Source of the DNA: Arthrobacter humicola
GTDB lineage: Bacteria; Actinomycetota; Actinomycetes; Actinomycetales; Micrococcaceae
Length of the DNA stretch: 64,000 nt
Direction of reading: 5' to 3'
NCBI RefSeq assembly: GCF_022803015.1
Contig: NZ_JAFKON010000002.1
Coordinates: 372,001-436,000, forward strand
Below the pieces are notes generated by a model, which was given only the letters and a program-made list of their open reading frames with translations, made no database searches and had not been told where the DNA came from. Of this stretch, positions 8,377-16,977 are shown one piece after another. Each line of letters starts with the position of its first letter. The first letter of the stretch is position 1. Made by a program: the position numbers and the translations under genes.

Positions 8377-8778
8377 GTGGAAATCCAAGCCCGGAAGCCA
8401 AGCGTCAAAGGGCCGGCGCAGATGTTCACCGGCGACGTCTGGTTTGACGTCCTCGCGGCCCCGCAGCCCGAACCGTCCCGCATGCGCGTCAACGCGGTGC
8501 ACTTTGCCCCGTGCGCCCGCACGGCCTGGCACTCGCACGCCGTCGGACAGACCCTGCACGTCACCGAAGGTGTCGGCCTGGTCCAGGCCCGCGGCGGCGA
8601 AGTGACCGAAATCCGCCCCGGCGACACGATCTACACGCCGCCGGGCGAATGGCACTGGCACGGGGCCGCGCCGGACCATTTCATGACCCACCTCGCGATG
8701 TGGGAAGCGCCAGCAGAGGGCGCGGAGTCCGAGTGGGGTGACCTCGTGACCGACGAGGAATACAACGGCGCCAAGTAG
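8377..8778 (+). CDS. Cupin-domain protein
   Basis: Single-domain cupin of about 133 residues. The two cupin motifs are visible: ARTAWHSHAVGQTLHVTEG (metal-binding His residues and a Gln) and GDTIYTPPGEWHWHGAAP. Small proteins like this are annotated as carboxymuconolactone-associated cupins or (R)-mandelonitrile-lyase-like; the reaction is unknown. GGGAGG (8363-8368) is only 2 bases from the ATG at 8371 but 8 bases from an in-frame GTG at 8377, so the GTG is preferred. It probably shares a transcript with the alcohol dehydrogenase and may handle a reactive aldehyde or hydroxynitrile. Confidence 0.85.
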   Translation: MEIQARKPSVKGPAQMFTGDVWFDVLAAPQPEPSRMRVNAVHFAPCARTAWHSHAVGQTLHVTEGVGLVQARGGEVTEIRPGDTIYTPPGEWHWHGAAPDHFMTHLAMWEAPAEGAESEWGDLVTDEEYNGAK

Positions 8779-8825
8779 CACGACCGCCAGGCAGTTAGCA
8801 CGGCTGCGCTAAAACATCCGGCGCT

Positions 8826-8866
8826 GCCGGTGCGGGGCCAGCCCGGGGGACTGGCCCCGCACCGGC
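8826..8866. terminator. Bidirectional terminator hairpin
   Basis: A perfect 16-bp GC-rich stem (8826-8841 with 8851-8866) with a 9-nt loop lies between the cupin gene and the convergent GYD gene. It ends 19 bases before the GYD stop codon. There is no T-run. Confidence 0.75.
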
Positions 8867-8885
8867 ATGCCGGGCACCGCGTGGG

Positions 8886-9206
8886 CTATTGCCCCGGGGC
8901 CCGGTACGACGGCGTCTTCTTGGCTGCCGCGTCGAGATCCTCTGCTGACATGAGCGGTTTCATGTGCAGGTTCACGGCGCCGGTGGAATTGATCATCAGT
9001 GACAGGGCGACGGCGTCGGCCTGGTCGGGGATATCGAAGACTCCGACAACGTCGGTCTCCCCGAAAGCGTAGTAGAAGCTTTCCAGTGAGCCGTCCACCG
9101 ATTTGAGGGCTTCGACAACGGCATCACGCCGTTTGGTGCCGCCCTCACGCATGAGTCCCTTGATTCCGTCGCCGACGTAGTTCGCTTCGAACAGATATTT
9201 GCTCAT
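8886..9206 (-). CDS. GYD-domain protein
   Basis: A small soluble protein of 106 residues. It starts MSKYLFEANYVGDGIKGLMREGG and continues with FYYAFGETDVVGVFDIPD, the hallmark of the GYD family (a ferredoxin-like dimeric alpha/beta barrel related to ABM domains). No reaction is established for the family. The ATG at 9206 has AGGA upstream on the minus strand. It is divergent from another small alpha/beta-barrel gene (ABM type at 9450), so two related folds sit side by side. Confidence 0.85.
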   Translation of the reverse strand: MSKYLFEANYVGDGIKGLMREGGTKRRDAVVEALKSVDGSLESFYYAFGETDVVGVFDIPDQADAVALSLMINSTGAVNLHMKPLMSAEDLDAAAKKTPSYRAPGQ

Positions 9207-9449
9207 CGTTTTTCCTATCCTGTGTTCGCCCAGGACATCGGCATCCGAACGTGTGCCCGCTCCCAACGATGGAAGGTCCGAGGCTGGCCCCGGAGTGGGG
9301 GTCTGCCCACATGCTAGGCCTTCCACTTCACCCTTACAACGGTCCATTTGCGGCCACAACCGGGCTCCGGGCGGTCCGGGACTACCGCCGGCCGGAGGAC
9401 AGGAACATAATCGGCGTATCAACCCGTACGGACAATGGAGGCGATCGAC

Positions 9450-9764
9450 GTGTCTGTTTATACGCTCGGAATCTGGCTGGTGCATCCCGGCCGCGAGAAC
9501 GATTTTGTGCAGGCCTGGCGGGATCTGGCCAGGAAGACGAAGGAAGACTTTCCCAACGCCAAAGCCGTGCTGATGCACGATCGCGACGTCAAGAACAGGT
9601 TCATCAGCACCGGCCCGTGGGAGTCCCTGGAACAGATTGAGCAGTGGCGGGATTCTGCCCTGTTCAAGCAGGGCCTCGAGGCAATGAAGGACATGCTGGA
9701 GCATTTCGAGGCGCGCACCCTGGACGAGGCCGCGAGCATCGGGTGGGATGCGACCGATATGTGA
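9450..9764 (+). CDS. Antibiotic biosynthesis monooxygenase (ABM)-like protein
   Basis: A protein of 104 residues with the ABM/dimeric alpha-beta barrel layout: GIWLVHPGRENDFVQAWRDLA (strand and first helix) and NRFISTGPWESLEQIEQWR (second half). ABM proteins range from heme or quinol monooxygenases to uncharacterised ones; no catalytic set is obvious here. Although an ATG exists at 9435, GGAGG (9437-9441) within it is 8 bases before GTG 9450, so GTG is taken as the start. CATAAT at 9406-9411 is a plausible -10 box. Confidence 0.75.
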   Translation: MSVYTLGIWLVHPGRENDFVQAWRDLARKTKEDFPNAKAVLMHDRDVKNRFISTGPWESLEQIEQWRDSALFKQGLEAMKDMLEHFEARTLDEAASIGWDATDM

Positions 9765-9815
9765 ATTTACCGGGAACCGGCTCGCCGCCGGCTGCGCGGC
9801 GCGCGTTCCCGCCGG

Positions 9816-10418
9816 CTAAGCGGCGTGCAGCGCCTCGAGTACGGCGGCCAACAGGACATCGTTCCGGCCCCAGACGGGATCGAAGATTTCCACGTACCAG
9901 GCATCCGCCAGGACCAGGGCCAAGGTCTCGTTGGTCTCGGCTGCCCAGTCCCTGAGCTGGTCCTCCCCAACGGGCCCCTCGCTGCTGCCGAGCAAGGTCG
10001 CGACGTCGTCGTCCTGTACGGTCACCGGGATGGAGACGCTGCTCGCCTCACCAGGGTCGTGGACGACCGTCACCAGGCCGGTCCGTGCGGACAGGGCCAG
10101 AAGTGCCGTCGCCGCCTCCGGGCCGCAGAAGGCCGTCACGTAGGCGCGCTGCGCGAGGCCCCCGGCCTGAACGCCCGGCTGCGATTCCTTGGTGAAGAGC
10201 CCGTTGCGGTTCAGCCGGGCGAGCTCTCCGGCGATGGCCGCGGTCTCCTCGTCGAACCCGGGCGCGAAGACTCCCGGCTGGTATTGGCTGTTGCCCTCCA
10301 GCCAACGGGCGGTCAGTTCGCCTGCCGCCGGGATGGTGGAGGCCTGCCGCCAGACTTCGCGGTCCGCGAGAAGCCGGCCGAAGCTGTCCCGTTCCGTCGT
10401 GAACCTGGCCTCTGACAT
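9816..10418 (-). CDS. Hypothetical protein
   Basis: A protein of 200 residues with no signal peptide, membrane segment or motif I can assign. It has a mixed alpha/beta composition, with Trp-containing segments (ADREVWRQA, ARWLEGNSQYQPG) and a C-terminal half rich in Ala, Leu and Val. It may belong to a DUF6919-like actinobacterial group, but that is from memory and unverified. Its ATG directly abuts the stop of the upstream cyclase-like gene (TAAATG), and AGGAGG precedes it, so the two are translationally coupled and probably work in one process. Confidence 0.7.
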   Translation of the reverse strand: MSEARFTTERDSFGRLLADREVWRQASTIPAAGELTARWLEGNSQYQPGVFAPGFDEETAAIAGELARLNRNGLFTKESQPGVQAGGLAQRAYVTAFCGPEAATALLALSARTGLVTVVHDPGEASSVSIPVTVQDDDVATLLGSSEGPVGEDQLRDWAAETNETLALVLADAWYVEIFDPVWGRNDVLLAAVLEALHAA

Positions 10419-10964
10419 TTAGGCCTCCTGTGCTGTGGGGTGCGGGGTGGACTGCGCCGTGAGATGTGGGGTGGGGTGCGCCTGCGGGGCGTGGTGCTGC
10501 AGGAGGACGGACAACCGTTCGCAGCTGATCCGCAGCGCCTCCAGTTCACGCCGGCTGTAGTCCTCGATGATCGCACGGATCCGCTCGGTGAGGTGCTCGT
10601 CGTCGACCTCGAACTCGTGGTTCAGCGTGACCACGGAGAGCCCGTCCGCCGGCCGGATCTCCCAGTCGCCGCCGAGCTCCCGGAACGGGGCCTCGAGGTC
10701 CAGCTGGTGGAACTGGGCGCGGTGGCTGGCGGTGTCAAAGACGCGCCAGCAGTGGCTTGAACTGAGTGAGCCGTTGGACACCACGGACGTGCGCAGCTCG
10801 TGGCCGGCGTCGTCGCCGCTGACGCGCTCCGAGTACACCGTCAGGCCCTCGAGGTAGGGCCAGTGTGAGGCGTCGCGCAGCATGCTGAAGACAAGGTCCG
10901 CCGGGGCGTTGATGCCGAGCCGGTGCGTGGTCCGGTGCGTTTGCTGGTGCGTGCTCACTGACAA
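10419..10964 (-). CDS. Polyketide cyclase/aromatase-like SRPBCC protein
   Basis: A protein of about 181 residues with the START/Bet v1-like ligand-pocket pattern: HRLGINAPADLVFSMLRDASHWPYLEG at the start, a central HCWRVFDTASHRAQFHQL, and VTLNHEFEVD before a long C-terminal helix. Aromatase/cyclases of polyketide pathways share this opening, but no polyketide synthase is present, so it may be a stand-alone lipid- or aromatic-binding protein. AGGAGG touches a GTG at 10970 but is 7 bases from the in-frame TTG at 10964, so TTG is preferred. The last 25 residues are a repetitive His/Pro/Thr tail. Confidence 0.8.
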   Translation of the reverse strand: MSVSTHQQTHRTTHRLGINAPADLVFSMLRDASHWPYLEGLTVYSERVSGDDAGHELRTSVVSNGSLSSSHCWRVFDTASHRAQFHQLDLEAPFRELGGDWEIRPADGLSVVTLNHEFEVDDEHLTERIRAIIEDYSRRELEALRISCERLSVLLQHHAPQAHPTPHLTAQSTPHPTAQEA

Positions 10965-11169
10965 GTTCACCCCTCCTGTGTCGTGCTGTCACCTTGCAGG
11001 TCTTCTATGCAGGCTAGGCCAGTTGCGGCCTGCCGTGAACAATTCCGTCCCGTCGCGTCACGCAGGGCAATCTTCGGTAACACAGGGCGTCCGCAGGCAG
11101 CGTCCGCGGACGCCGGATGAACGGGTATTACCGCCTGTATCCCTTGGTTTCACCCGGTTTCACGGCGCT

Positions 11170-11212
11170 TTGACCGGCTCTCCCGGGCCCCGGATAGTTG
11201 CTGGCACCAGCA
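11170..11212 (+). promoter_or_regulatory. Promoter and dyad of the binding-protein gene at 11242
   Basis: TTGACC (11170-11175) and GATAGT (11193-11198) are spaced by 17 bases. Immediately after, at the expected start of transcription, is the dyad TGCTGG-CA-CCAGCA (11199-11212). Further upstream is a perfect 14-bp palindrome GCGTCCGCGGACGC (11100-11113) with a second half-copy at 11086-11094. These are candidate operators in the divergent region. Confidence 0.5.
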
Positions 11213-11241
11213 CCATTTCAGTCCACTCTCAAGGGGAGAAC

Positions 11242-12225
11242 ATGTCCAGTCTTTCGTTTAAATCAGGCGCCGCGGTCGCGTTGGCGGCCACCACTGTCCT
11301 GGGTCTGGCGGCCTGCTCCGATCCCGGCGCCGCTGCTGCCGGCGGCCCGTCGGCGGCGCCGTCGTCGTCCACCGGGGTGAAGCAGTTCAACCTCTCGCCG
11401 CAGCAGGACCGCGTCAAGGCCACGGTGGATGCCGCGGCCGCCGCGCTCGTCCCGGAAGCCGTTAAGAAGGACGAGAAGCTGACCGTGGCGGTGAGCCCGT
11501 TTGCGGCGCCGCTGGCCGTTTACGCCACCGACAACAAGACCCCGGTGGGCAACGAGGTGGATATCGCCGTCGCTCTGGCCGAGTCCCTGGGCCTGGAGGC
11601 AGACATTGTCCCGACGGCCTGGGCCGACTGGCCGCTCGGCGTCGACTCCGGCAAGTACGAGGCTGTGCTGTCCAACGTCACCGTCACGGAGGAGCGCAAG
11701 CTCAAGTTCGACTTCGCCAGCTACCGTGAAGACAAGCTCGGCTTCTATGCCAAGGCGGACAGCAGCGTCACCAAGGTCGAATCGGCCCCGGACGTCGCCG
11801 GCAAGCGCGTGATCGTCGGTTCCGGCACCAACCAGGAGGCAATCCTGCTGCGCTGGGATGAGGAGAACAAGAAAAACGGCCTCAAGCCCGTGGAGTTCCA
11901 GTATTACGACGACGACTCCGCCTCCCAGCTCGCCATCCAGTCCGGACGGGCGGACCTGACGTTCGGCCCCAACGCCACGGCGGCCTACAAGGCGGCCTCC
12001 GACGCCAAGACAAAGCTCGTCGGCCTGGTCGACGGCGGTTGGCCGCTGAAGGCCAGCATCGCCGTCACCACCAAGAAGGACAACGGGTTTGCCGCAGCGG
12101 CCCAGGCCGGACTGAACCACCTGATCCAGGACGGAAGCTACGCCAAGATCCTGGACCGCTGGGGGTTGTCCGCGGAAGCCGTCGCGAAGTCGGAGCTGAA
12201 CCCGGCGGGCCTGCCGAAGAAGTAG
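11242..12225 (+). CDS. Amino-acid-type ABC transporter substrate-binding lipoprotein (family 3)
   Basis: Extracytoplasmic receptor of 327 residues. A Sec signal ends in the lipobox LAAC (Cys25); the mature domain shows SBP_bac_3 features such as VGNEVDIAVALAESLGL and VGSGTNQEAILLRW. It is clearly paralogous to the receptor at 16974-18053 (shared VGSGTNQE and DGSYAK.LDRWGLS). GGGGAG precedes the ATG at 11242. It stands alone on the plus strand, with promoter and terminator of its own, facing the monooxygenase/transporter operon. It probably feeds the permease and ATPase at 18062-20016. Ligand unknown; an amino acid or sulfur-containing derivative is inferred from neighbours. Confidence 0.9.
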   Translation: MSSLSFKSGAAVALAATTVLGLAACSDPGAAAAGGPSAAPSSSTGVKQFNLSPQQDRVKATVDAAAAALVPEAVKKDEKLTVAVSPFAAPLAVYATDNKTPVGNEVDIAVALAESLGLEADIVPTAWADWPLGVDSGKYEAVLSNVTVTEERKLKFDFASYREDKLGFYAKADSSVTKVESAPDVAGKRVIVGSGTNQEAILLRWDEENKKNGLKPVEFQYYDDDSASQLAIQSGRADLTFGPNATAAYKAASDAKTKLVGLVDGGWPLKASIAVTTKKDNGFAAAAQAGLNHLIQDGSYAKILDRWGLSAEAVAKSELNPAGLPKK

Positions 12226-12261
12226 CCCGCCCGCGTTGGTTGAATGAACGGTACCGAAAGC

Positions 12262-12303
12262 CAACGAATCCCCGCCGGGAACGTCTCCGGCGGGGATTCG
12301 TTG
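12262..12303. terminator. Bidirectional terminator
   Basis: A perfect 17-bp stem (12262-12278 with 12287-12303, arm CAACGAATCCCCGCCGG) with an 8-nt loop follows the receptor gene and precedes the end of the convergent monooxygenase operon. This is one of the strongest hairpins in the window. Confidence 0.85.
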
Positions 12304-12332
12304 TGGCTGTCTGGTGACCCAGCGGAGATCGT

Positions 12333-13778
12333 CTAGGCCTGTGCCGTGACGGAACTTGAATCGATGCCGACCTCGACGCTGGCACCTGTGTGGGCCGGGG
12401 TGGCCAGGCCGAGGTTCTCCCGCAGCGTGCTGCCCGCGTACTCCGTGGGGTACACGCCGCGCTCCTGCAGTTCCGGCACGAGGTGGTTGACGATGTCGTC
12501 GAGGCCGGACGGGATCAGCCACGGCGAGATGTTGAAGCCGTCGACGGCGCCGGTCCGGGCATACTCGCTGAGCCGGTCCGCGACCTCGGTGTACGAGCCG
12601 GTGAAGGTGGAGTCGCCCCGGCTGGTCTTGGCCGAGACGAATTGGCGGATGGACAGGCCCTTCTCCGTGGCCTCGGCCCGCCACTGGTCGGCCAGCTGGC
12701 GTGCCTTGGCGCCGTGGAAGCCGCTGCCGCGCGTTTCGGAGGTTTCTTCCACCACGGGGTCGATGTCCGGCAGCGGACCGTCGGGATCGTAGCCCTGCAG
12801 CTCCCGGCCCCAGAACTGTTCGAGGTACGCGATGGCCTGCTGCGGGCCGATCTGCAGACTGCGGACCCAGGCCTTCTTCTCGAGGGCCTCCCGCGGCGTG
12901 GCGGCGAGGATGAACTCGCTGGCGGGCATGATCTTCACGTCCTGGGCGCCGCGGCCGGCCCGGAGGGTGCGCTCCACGATGTCGCGGCGGAACTCCAGGG
13001 CGTCATCGAGCTGCGGGTGCGCGGAAAAGATGACGTCCGCCTGCCGGGCGGCGAAGTCCCTGCCCTCGGGCGAATCCCCGGCCTGGAACAGCACCGGCCG
13101 GTACTGGGCGCTGCGCGGCAGCCGCGGGGTGACGTCGACGGTGTAGTGCCGGCCGGTGTGGCGCACCCGCCGGACCGAGCCCTCCGCCGACCACCGCTCG
13201 GCGGAGGCTGAGCCCGCGACGGCGCCGTCGTCCCACGCGTCCCAGATCCGCTTGGCGGTTTCCACGAAGGCCTCGGCGTGGGTGTACCGGTCGGCGTGGT
13301 CCAGATAACCGCCGCGCCGGAAGTTGGCGCCGGTCCAGGCGTTGTCCGTGGTGACGATGTTCCAGGCGGCGCGGCCACCGGACAGCAGGTCCAGCGTGGA
13401 GAGCCGGTGCGCCAGGTCTGCGGGGTCGTTGTACGTGGTGTTCTGGGTTGCGACGAGCCCGATCTTGGTGGTCACCGCGGCCAAGGCGGCGAGGGCAGTC
13501 TGCGCGTCGGGACGGCCGGCGACGTCGAGCGCGTGCGGACGGCCAAGATGCTCGCGCAGCCGCAGGCCTTCGCCGAGGAAGAACGCCGCGAACAGGCCGC
13601 GCTCGGCGGTTTGGGCGATGCGCCGGAACGATTCGAAGTCGGTCTGGGAGCCGGATTCGGCCGCCTTCCAGACGGTTCCGGAGTTGACGCCCTGGAAGAA
13701 CACGCCCAGCTGGATCTGACCCGAGGGGATGAACCCGGACGCGGTGAATTCAGCGGCGGGGTGGGTGCTGTGGCTCAT
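12333..13778 (-). CDS. FMN-dependent monooxygenase, NtaA/SnaA/DszA/SoxA type
   Basis: A TIM-barrel flavin monooxygenase of 481 residues in the bacterial luciferase-like (LLM) superfamily. LGVFFQGVNSGTVWK, an AFFLGEGLRLREH strand-helix, VATQNTTYNDPADLAHRLSTLDLLSGGRAAWNIVTT-like core motifs and FQAGDSPEGRDFAARQADVIF are typical of the NtaA/SnaA/DszA group, which uses FMNH2 from a separate reductase. Characterised members oxidise nitrilotriacetate, dibenzothiophene sulfone or (CmoJ, YxeK) S-substituted cysteines. AAGGAG precedes the ATG. It is the last gene of a seven-gene minus-strand operon that begins with the ABC permease. Confidence 0.92.
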   Translation of the reverse strand: MSHSTHPAAEFTASGFIPSGQIQLGVFFQGVNSGTVWKAAESGSQTDFESFRRIAQTAERGLFAAFFLGEGLRLREHLGRPHALDVAGRPDAQTALAALAAVTTKIGLVATQNTTYNDPADLAHRLSTLDLLSGGRAAWNIVTTDNAWTGANFRRGGYLDHADRYTHAEAFVETAKRIWDAWDDGAVAGSASAERWSAEGSVRRVRHTGRHYTVDVTPRLPRSAQYRPVLFQAGDSPEGRDFAARQADVIFSAHPQLDDALEFRRDIVERTLRAGRGAQDVKIMPASEFILAATPREALEKKAWVRSLQIGPQQAIAYLEQFWGRELQGYDPDGPLPDIDPVVEETSETRGSGFHGAKARQLADQWRAEATEKGLSIRQFVSAKTSRGDSTFTGSYTEVADRLSEYARTGAVDGFNISPWLIPSGLDDIVNHLVPELQERGVYPTEYAGSTLRENLGLATPAHTGASVEVGIDSSSVTAQA

Positions 13779-13788
13779 GGTGGGCTCC

Positions 13789-14949
13789 TTAGTTTTCCGC
13801 GCCGGGGGCGCTGGATGCGGCGGCGTAGCGGCTGGCTGGCCGTGCCAGCCCCAGCTGATCGCGGAATGTGGCGTCCGGGCTGGTGGGGGCGAGGACCCCG
13901 CGCCGGCGCAGTTCGGGCAGCACCAGCCGCGTCAGTTCCTCAAGATCCGTGTCCAGCACGGCGGGGTGCAGGCGGACCCCTTCGGCCCAGGCCAGCACCT
14001 CGGTGAGCAGATCGGTAAGCCCGGCCGCCGAGCCGATGAACTGTGCGCGCGGGCTCTGCCACGGGGTGTGGCCGTTCAGTCCGGCCAGCCGCTCAGCGGC
14101 GGGCTGGCCGCGGGAGTCCAGCACGACGTCGAGCTCGGCGATCAGCGCAGGCCCGTCGCCGCCGGCGGCGAGTCCTGCGCGCGTCGCCGCGAGCTCGGCG
14201 GCCAGGAGCCCGGGCGTCGGGGCCGAGACCAGGAGCGCGTCGGCTGCCCCGGCCGCGACGGCCTCCGCGGTGAGGAGCCCGGCCGGGGCCAGTACGGGCA
14301 GCTGGCCCTGGGGCGGCCGTGGAATGATCGACGGACCCTTGACGGAATAGCTGCCGTTTTCGACGTCGATGTAATGCAGCTTGTCGACGTCGAGGTAGCG
14401 CCCGGTGGGGACGTCGCGGATCACGGCGTTGTCCTCCCAGGAGTCCCAGAGCCTGCGGCTGACCTCGATCGAATCGGCGGCCTCGCGGGAGAGCCGGTCC
14501 CCGCGCACGGTGTCGCGTCCGACGGCGGCGGCATCGGCCGCGCTTGATGAAGCGGCTACCAGCCAGCCGGCCCGTCCCCCCGAGACGTAGTCGAGGCTGG
14601 CGAGCTGGGTGGAGATGTGGAAGGGCTCGGTGTAGGCGGTGTCCACTTCCGGAATCAGTGCGAGGGAGCGGGTCACGGGGCCGGCGAACGCGGCGCGCTG
14701 CAGGGCGTTGAGCCGGGCCGCGGCGTCCGGGTGCCCGGGGGCCGGCATGCCGGGATCGGAAAACGTCGCCGCGTGGAACCCGGCGGACTCGGCGGCGAGC
14801 ACGGCGCCGCGGAGGTGTTCCGGGCCCAGCACGGCTGCCGGGGCCGTGCGGGAAACCCGCCACGCGGCCGGGTGGCTGCCGGCACCGTCGAGCTCCAGCA
14901 GGAGGAGGCCGTGTTCGCGGGGCCCGTCCTGGGCGGAATGGCTGCTCAT
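13789..14949 (-). CDS. LLM-class flavin-dependent oxidoreductase
   Basis: A protein of 386 residues, a second luciferase-like oxidoreductase. Recognisable pieces are AVLAAESAGFHAATFSDPG, FHISTQLASLDYVSGGRAGW and SRRLWDSWEDNAV, which align in order with the NtaA-type gene next door. It is shorter, and its middle is Ala-rich and divergent, so the substrate is probably different or its activity altered. The start at 14949 overlaps the stop of the DUF1684 gene (ATGA), and AGGA lies upstream. It is 10 bases from the downstream monooxygenase. Confidence 0.85.
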   Translation of the reverse strand: MSSHSAQDGPREHGLLLLELDGAGSHPAAWRVSRTAPAAVLGPEHLRGAVLAAESAGFHAATFSDPGMPAPGHPDAAARLNALQRAAFAGPVTRSLALIPEVDTAYTEPFHISTQLASLDYVSGGRAGWLVAASSSAADAAAVGRDTVRGDRLSREAADSIEVSRRLWDSWEDNAVIRDVPTGRYLDVDKLHYIDVENGSYSVKGPSIIPRPPQGQLPVLAPAGLLTAEAVAAGAADALLVSAPTPGLLAAELAATRAGLAAGGDGPALIAELDVVLDSRGQPAAERLAGLNGHTPWQSPRAQFIGSAAGLTDLLTEVLAWAEGVRLHPAVLDTDLEELTRLVLPELRRRGVLAPTSPDATFRDQLGLARPASRYAAASSAPGAEN

Positions 14950-15833
14950 GATGCGTCCTGTCGTTCGTAGGGGATCTGTTCGCCGGCCTCGATGGGCACC
15001 GGCAGGCGGTTCTCCGCCGGCGGCAGCGGGCACGTGGCGAGGTCCGTGTAGGCGCACGGCAGGTTCACCGCCCGGTTGAAGTCGAGCCAGACCGTGCCGT
15101 CGGGGCCCGGAGCGGCCACGGTGAGCGAGCGGTTGGCCGCGTAGGTGCTCTTGCCCGAGGTCGCGTCCGTGAAAAGCACGGACAGCGTGCCCGGAGTGTG
15201 GCCGTTGAAGGCGGTGAGGCTCAGGTCTTTGCCGCGGAGCCGGAAGCGGATTTCCCCCGGGGCTTCGTAGACGTGGTGGATTCCTTCGACCGCCGCGCCC
15301 ACGGTGGTGGGCCGCAGTTCGGCGAACGGCACAAATATTCCTGAAATGGCATATTCGATGCTGGGGGCGTAGACGGGGGTGCCGCGGTAGCCGGTGAGCA
15401 GCGGGTTCAGGGGATGCCGCGGCCGCACGACATAGCGGCCACCGCGCTTGGCGAGCTCGATCACGGTATGGCCGGCGCCGGCATCCTCCACCCGCAGATT
15501 CAGGCCATCGCGCTCGGGAATCGGACCGAGGAACACGGTAGCTCCGGTCCCGTCCGCGTTCAGTTCCTGCCCGTCGCGAAGGACGCGTTCGCCTGCCCCC
15601 AAAGCCAGGCGGACGACGTCGTCCTCGACGCTCCAGGTGCCCGGCGCACCGTCCAGCCGGGCGGGTGAGGACTCGAGCCAGTGCAGGTGGGTGACGGCGA
15701 GGAAGCCGTGGGGGCTGGCGCGGTGGCGTTCGTGCGCGGCATGCCAGTCCGCCCAGGCGGCTTCGAATTCCAGGTCGGGGTGGCGGTCGGGACGAAGGTC
15801 AGGACGGCCGTCGGTGTCAGTGGGCGTGGACAT
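14946..15833 (-). CDS. DUF1684 protein
   Basis: A protein of 295 residues in the DUF1684 family. The conserved elements are HLHWLE near residue 50, a beta-rich core, and the C-terminal signature DFNRAVNLPCAYTDLATCPLPP followed by NRLPVPIEAGE. The family has no confirmed reaction. It often lies beside flavin monooxygenases and is predicted soluble. GGGAG is 6 bases before the ATG. It overlaps the gene upstream by 17 bases and the gene downstream by 4, so its product is made together with both oxidoreductases, suggesting a shared pathway. Confidence 0.88.
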   Translation of the reverse strand: MSTPTDTDGRPDLRPDRHPDLEFEAAWADWHAAHERHRASPHGFLAVTHLHWLESSPARLDGAPGTWSVEDDVVRLALGAGERVLRDGQELNADGTGATVFLGPIPERDGLNLRVEDAGAGHTVIELAKRGGRYVVRPRHPLNPLLTGYRGTPVYAPSIEYAISGIFVPFAELRPTTVGAAVEGIHHVYEAPGEIRFRLRGKDLSLTAFNGHTPGTLSVLFTDATSGKSTYAANRSLTVAAPGPDGTVWLDFNRAVNLPCAYTDLATCPLPPAENRLPVPIEAGEQIPYERQDAS

Positions 15834-16977
15834 GGGAACTCCCGTGGTGGTTGTGGTCGGCTGTGACGCGGGCGGCGGCGTCGGTCTCAGTAGTGCCGGC
15901 GAATGCCGGCCGGCCGGCGTACGGGTCGCCGTCGCCCCAGAGCGTGGTGGGCGCGGCGGCGCGGACGGCCGGAATGACTTCCAGGGCGAAGCGCTCCAGA
16001 ATTTCCAGCTGCTGGGCGAAGGGCAGCGTGGTGGGCAGCGAGATGGACTGCAGGTCGTGTCCGTAGAGCGCGTGGTAGCTGAGGATCTTGTCGATCACCC
16101 GCTCCGGGCTGCCCACCAGAGCCGGACCGTCGGCGACGGCGTGGTCGATGTCCCGGTAGGGGGAGTTGTTGCCGGGAACGTTCCGGCCGGTCGTGAGGGC
16201 CTCGTAGACCGGGCCGAACTGCCGCTTGGCCTCCTGCGTGGTGTCCGCGATGAACACCCCGCCCGCGCCCGATCCGGAGCCCAGGTACTGGTGCCGGGGA
16301 TCGTGGCCGTGCCGTGCGTATTCCTCGCGGTAGTGGTCAATGAGCACCTTGTAGTTTTCCCGCGGCTGGATCGCGTTGGCCGTGAACAGCGGATCGCCCC
16401 ACTGCGCGGCGAGGGCCGCCGAGGCCAGGCTGGTGGCGGAGCCGTGCCAGACCCGCGGCGCCCCGGCGAACGGCCGCGGCGTCGTGGTGGTGGGCTCCGT
16501 CAGCGCGGCCCGGAACCTCCCGGACCACGTGACGTTTTCCTCGGTCCAAAGCCGGCGGAGCAGGGCATATTTCTCTGCGAGGAGCTCCCACTGGTCCGCC
16601 AGGTCCAGGCCGAACAACGGGTACTGCAGCACCTCATTGCCTTTGCCGATCACCAGTTCCAGCCGCCCGCGGCTGAGCTGGTCGATCGTGGCGTAGTCTT
16701 CCGCGACCCGCACCGGGTCCAGCACGGACAGCACCGTCACACCGCTCTGCAGCCGGATCTTGGTGGTCACCGCGGCGATGGCGGCGAGCACGGTGGTGGG
16801 GGAGGAGGAGATGAACTCACCCGCGTGGCGTTCCCCGACGGAGAAGCTGTCGTAGCCGAGCTCCTCCGCCCGGCGCGCGGTCTCCACCACCTGGTTGAGC
16901 CGGTCCGCGGTGGAGACGATCTCCCCGGTGACCGGGTTCTTCAGGTGCGGGATGATGTCGAGGACCTGGAACCTCAC
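15817..16977 (-). CDS. LLM-class flavin-dependent oxidoreductase (luciferase-like)
   Basis: A protein of 386 residues. It opens with FQVLDIIPHLKNPVTGE and has LGYDSFSVGERHAGEF, then TTKIRLQSGVTVLSVLDPVRVAEDYATIDQLSRGRLEL, split across the standard luciferase-like strands. It resembles the two-subunit-luciferase-type subgroup and differs from the NtaA-type enzymes, so the operon encodes three distinct LLM proteins. The start is GTG at 16977, sharing GTGA with the stop of the receptor gene upstream. The C-terminal tail is His-rich (NHHGSSHVHAH), which might bind metal. Confidence 0.9.
   Translation of the reverse strand: MRFQVLDIIPHLKNPVTGEIVSTADRLNQVVETARRAEELGYDSFSVGERHAGEFISSSPTTVLAAIAAVTTKIRLQSGVTVLSVLDPVRVAEDYATIDQLSRGRLELVIGKGNEVLQYPLFGLDLADQWELLAEKYALLRRLWTEENVTWSGRFRAALTEPTTTTPRPFAGAPRVWHGSATSLASAALAAQWGDPLFTANAIQPRENYKVLIDHYREEYARHGHDPRHQYLGSGSGAGGVFIADTTQEAKRQFGPVYEALTTGRNVPGNNSPYRDIDHAVADGPALVGSPERVIDKILSYHALYGHDLQSISLPTTLPFAQQLEILERFALEVIPAVRAAAPTTLWGDGDPYAGRPAFAGTTETDAAARVTADHNHHGSSHVHAH

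Noticed and set aside
14946..14949. Frameshift between LLM genes
   Set aside because: The overlap is a normal ATGA stop-start junction, not a break.
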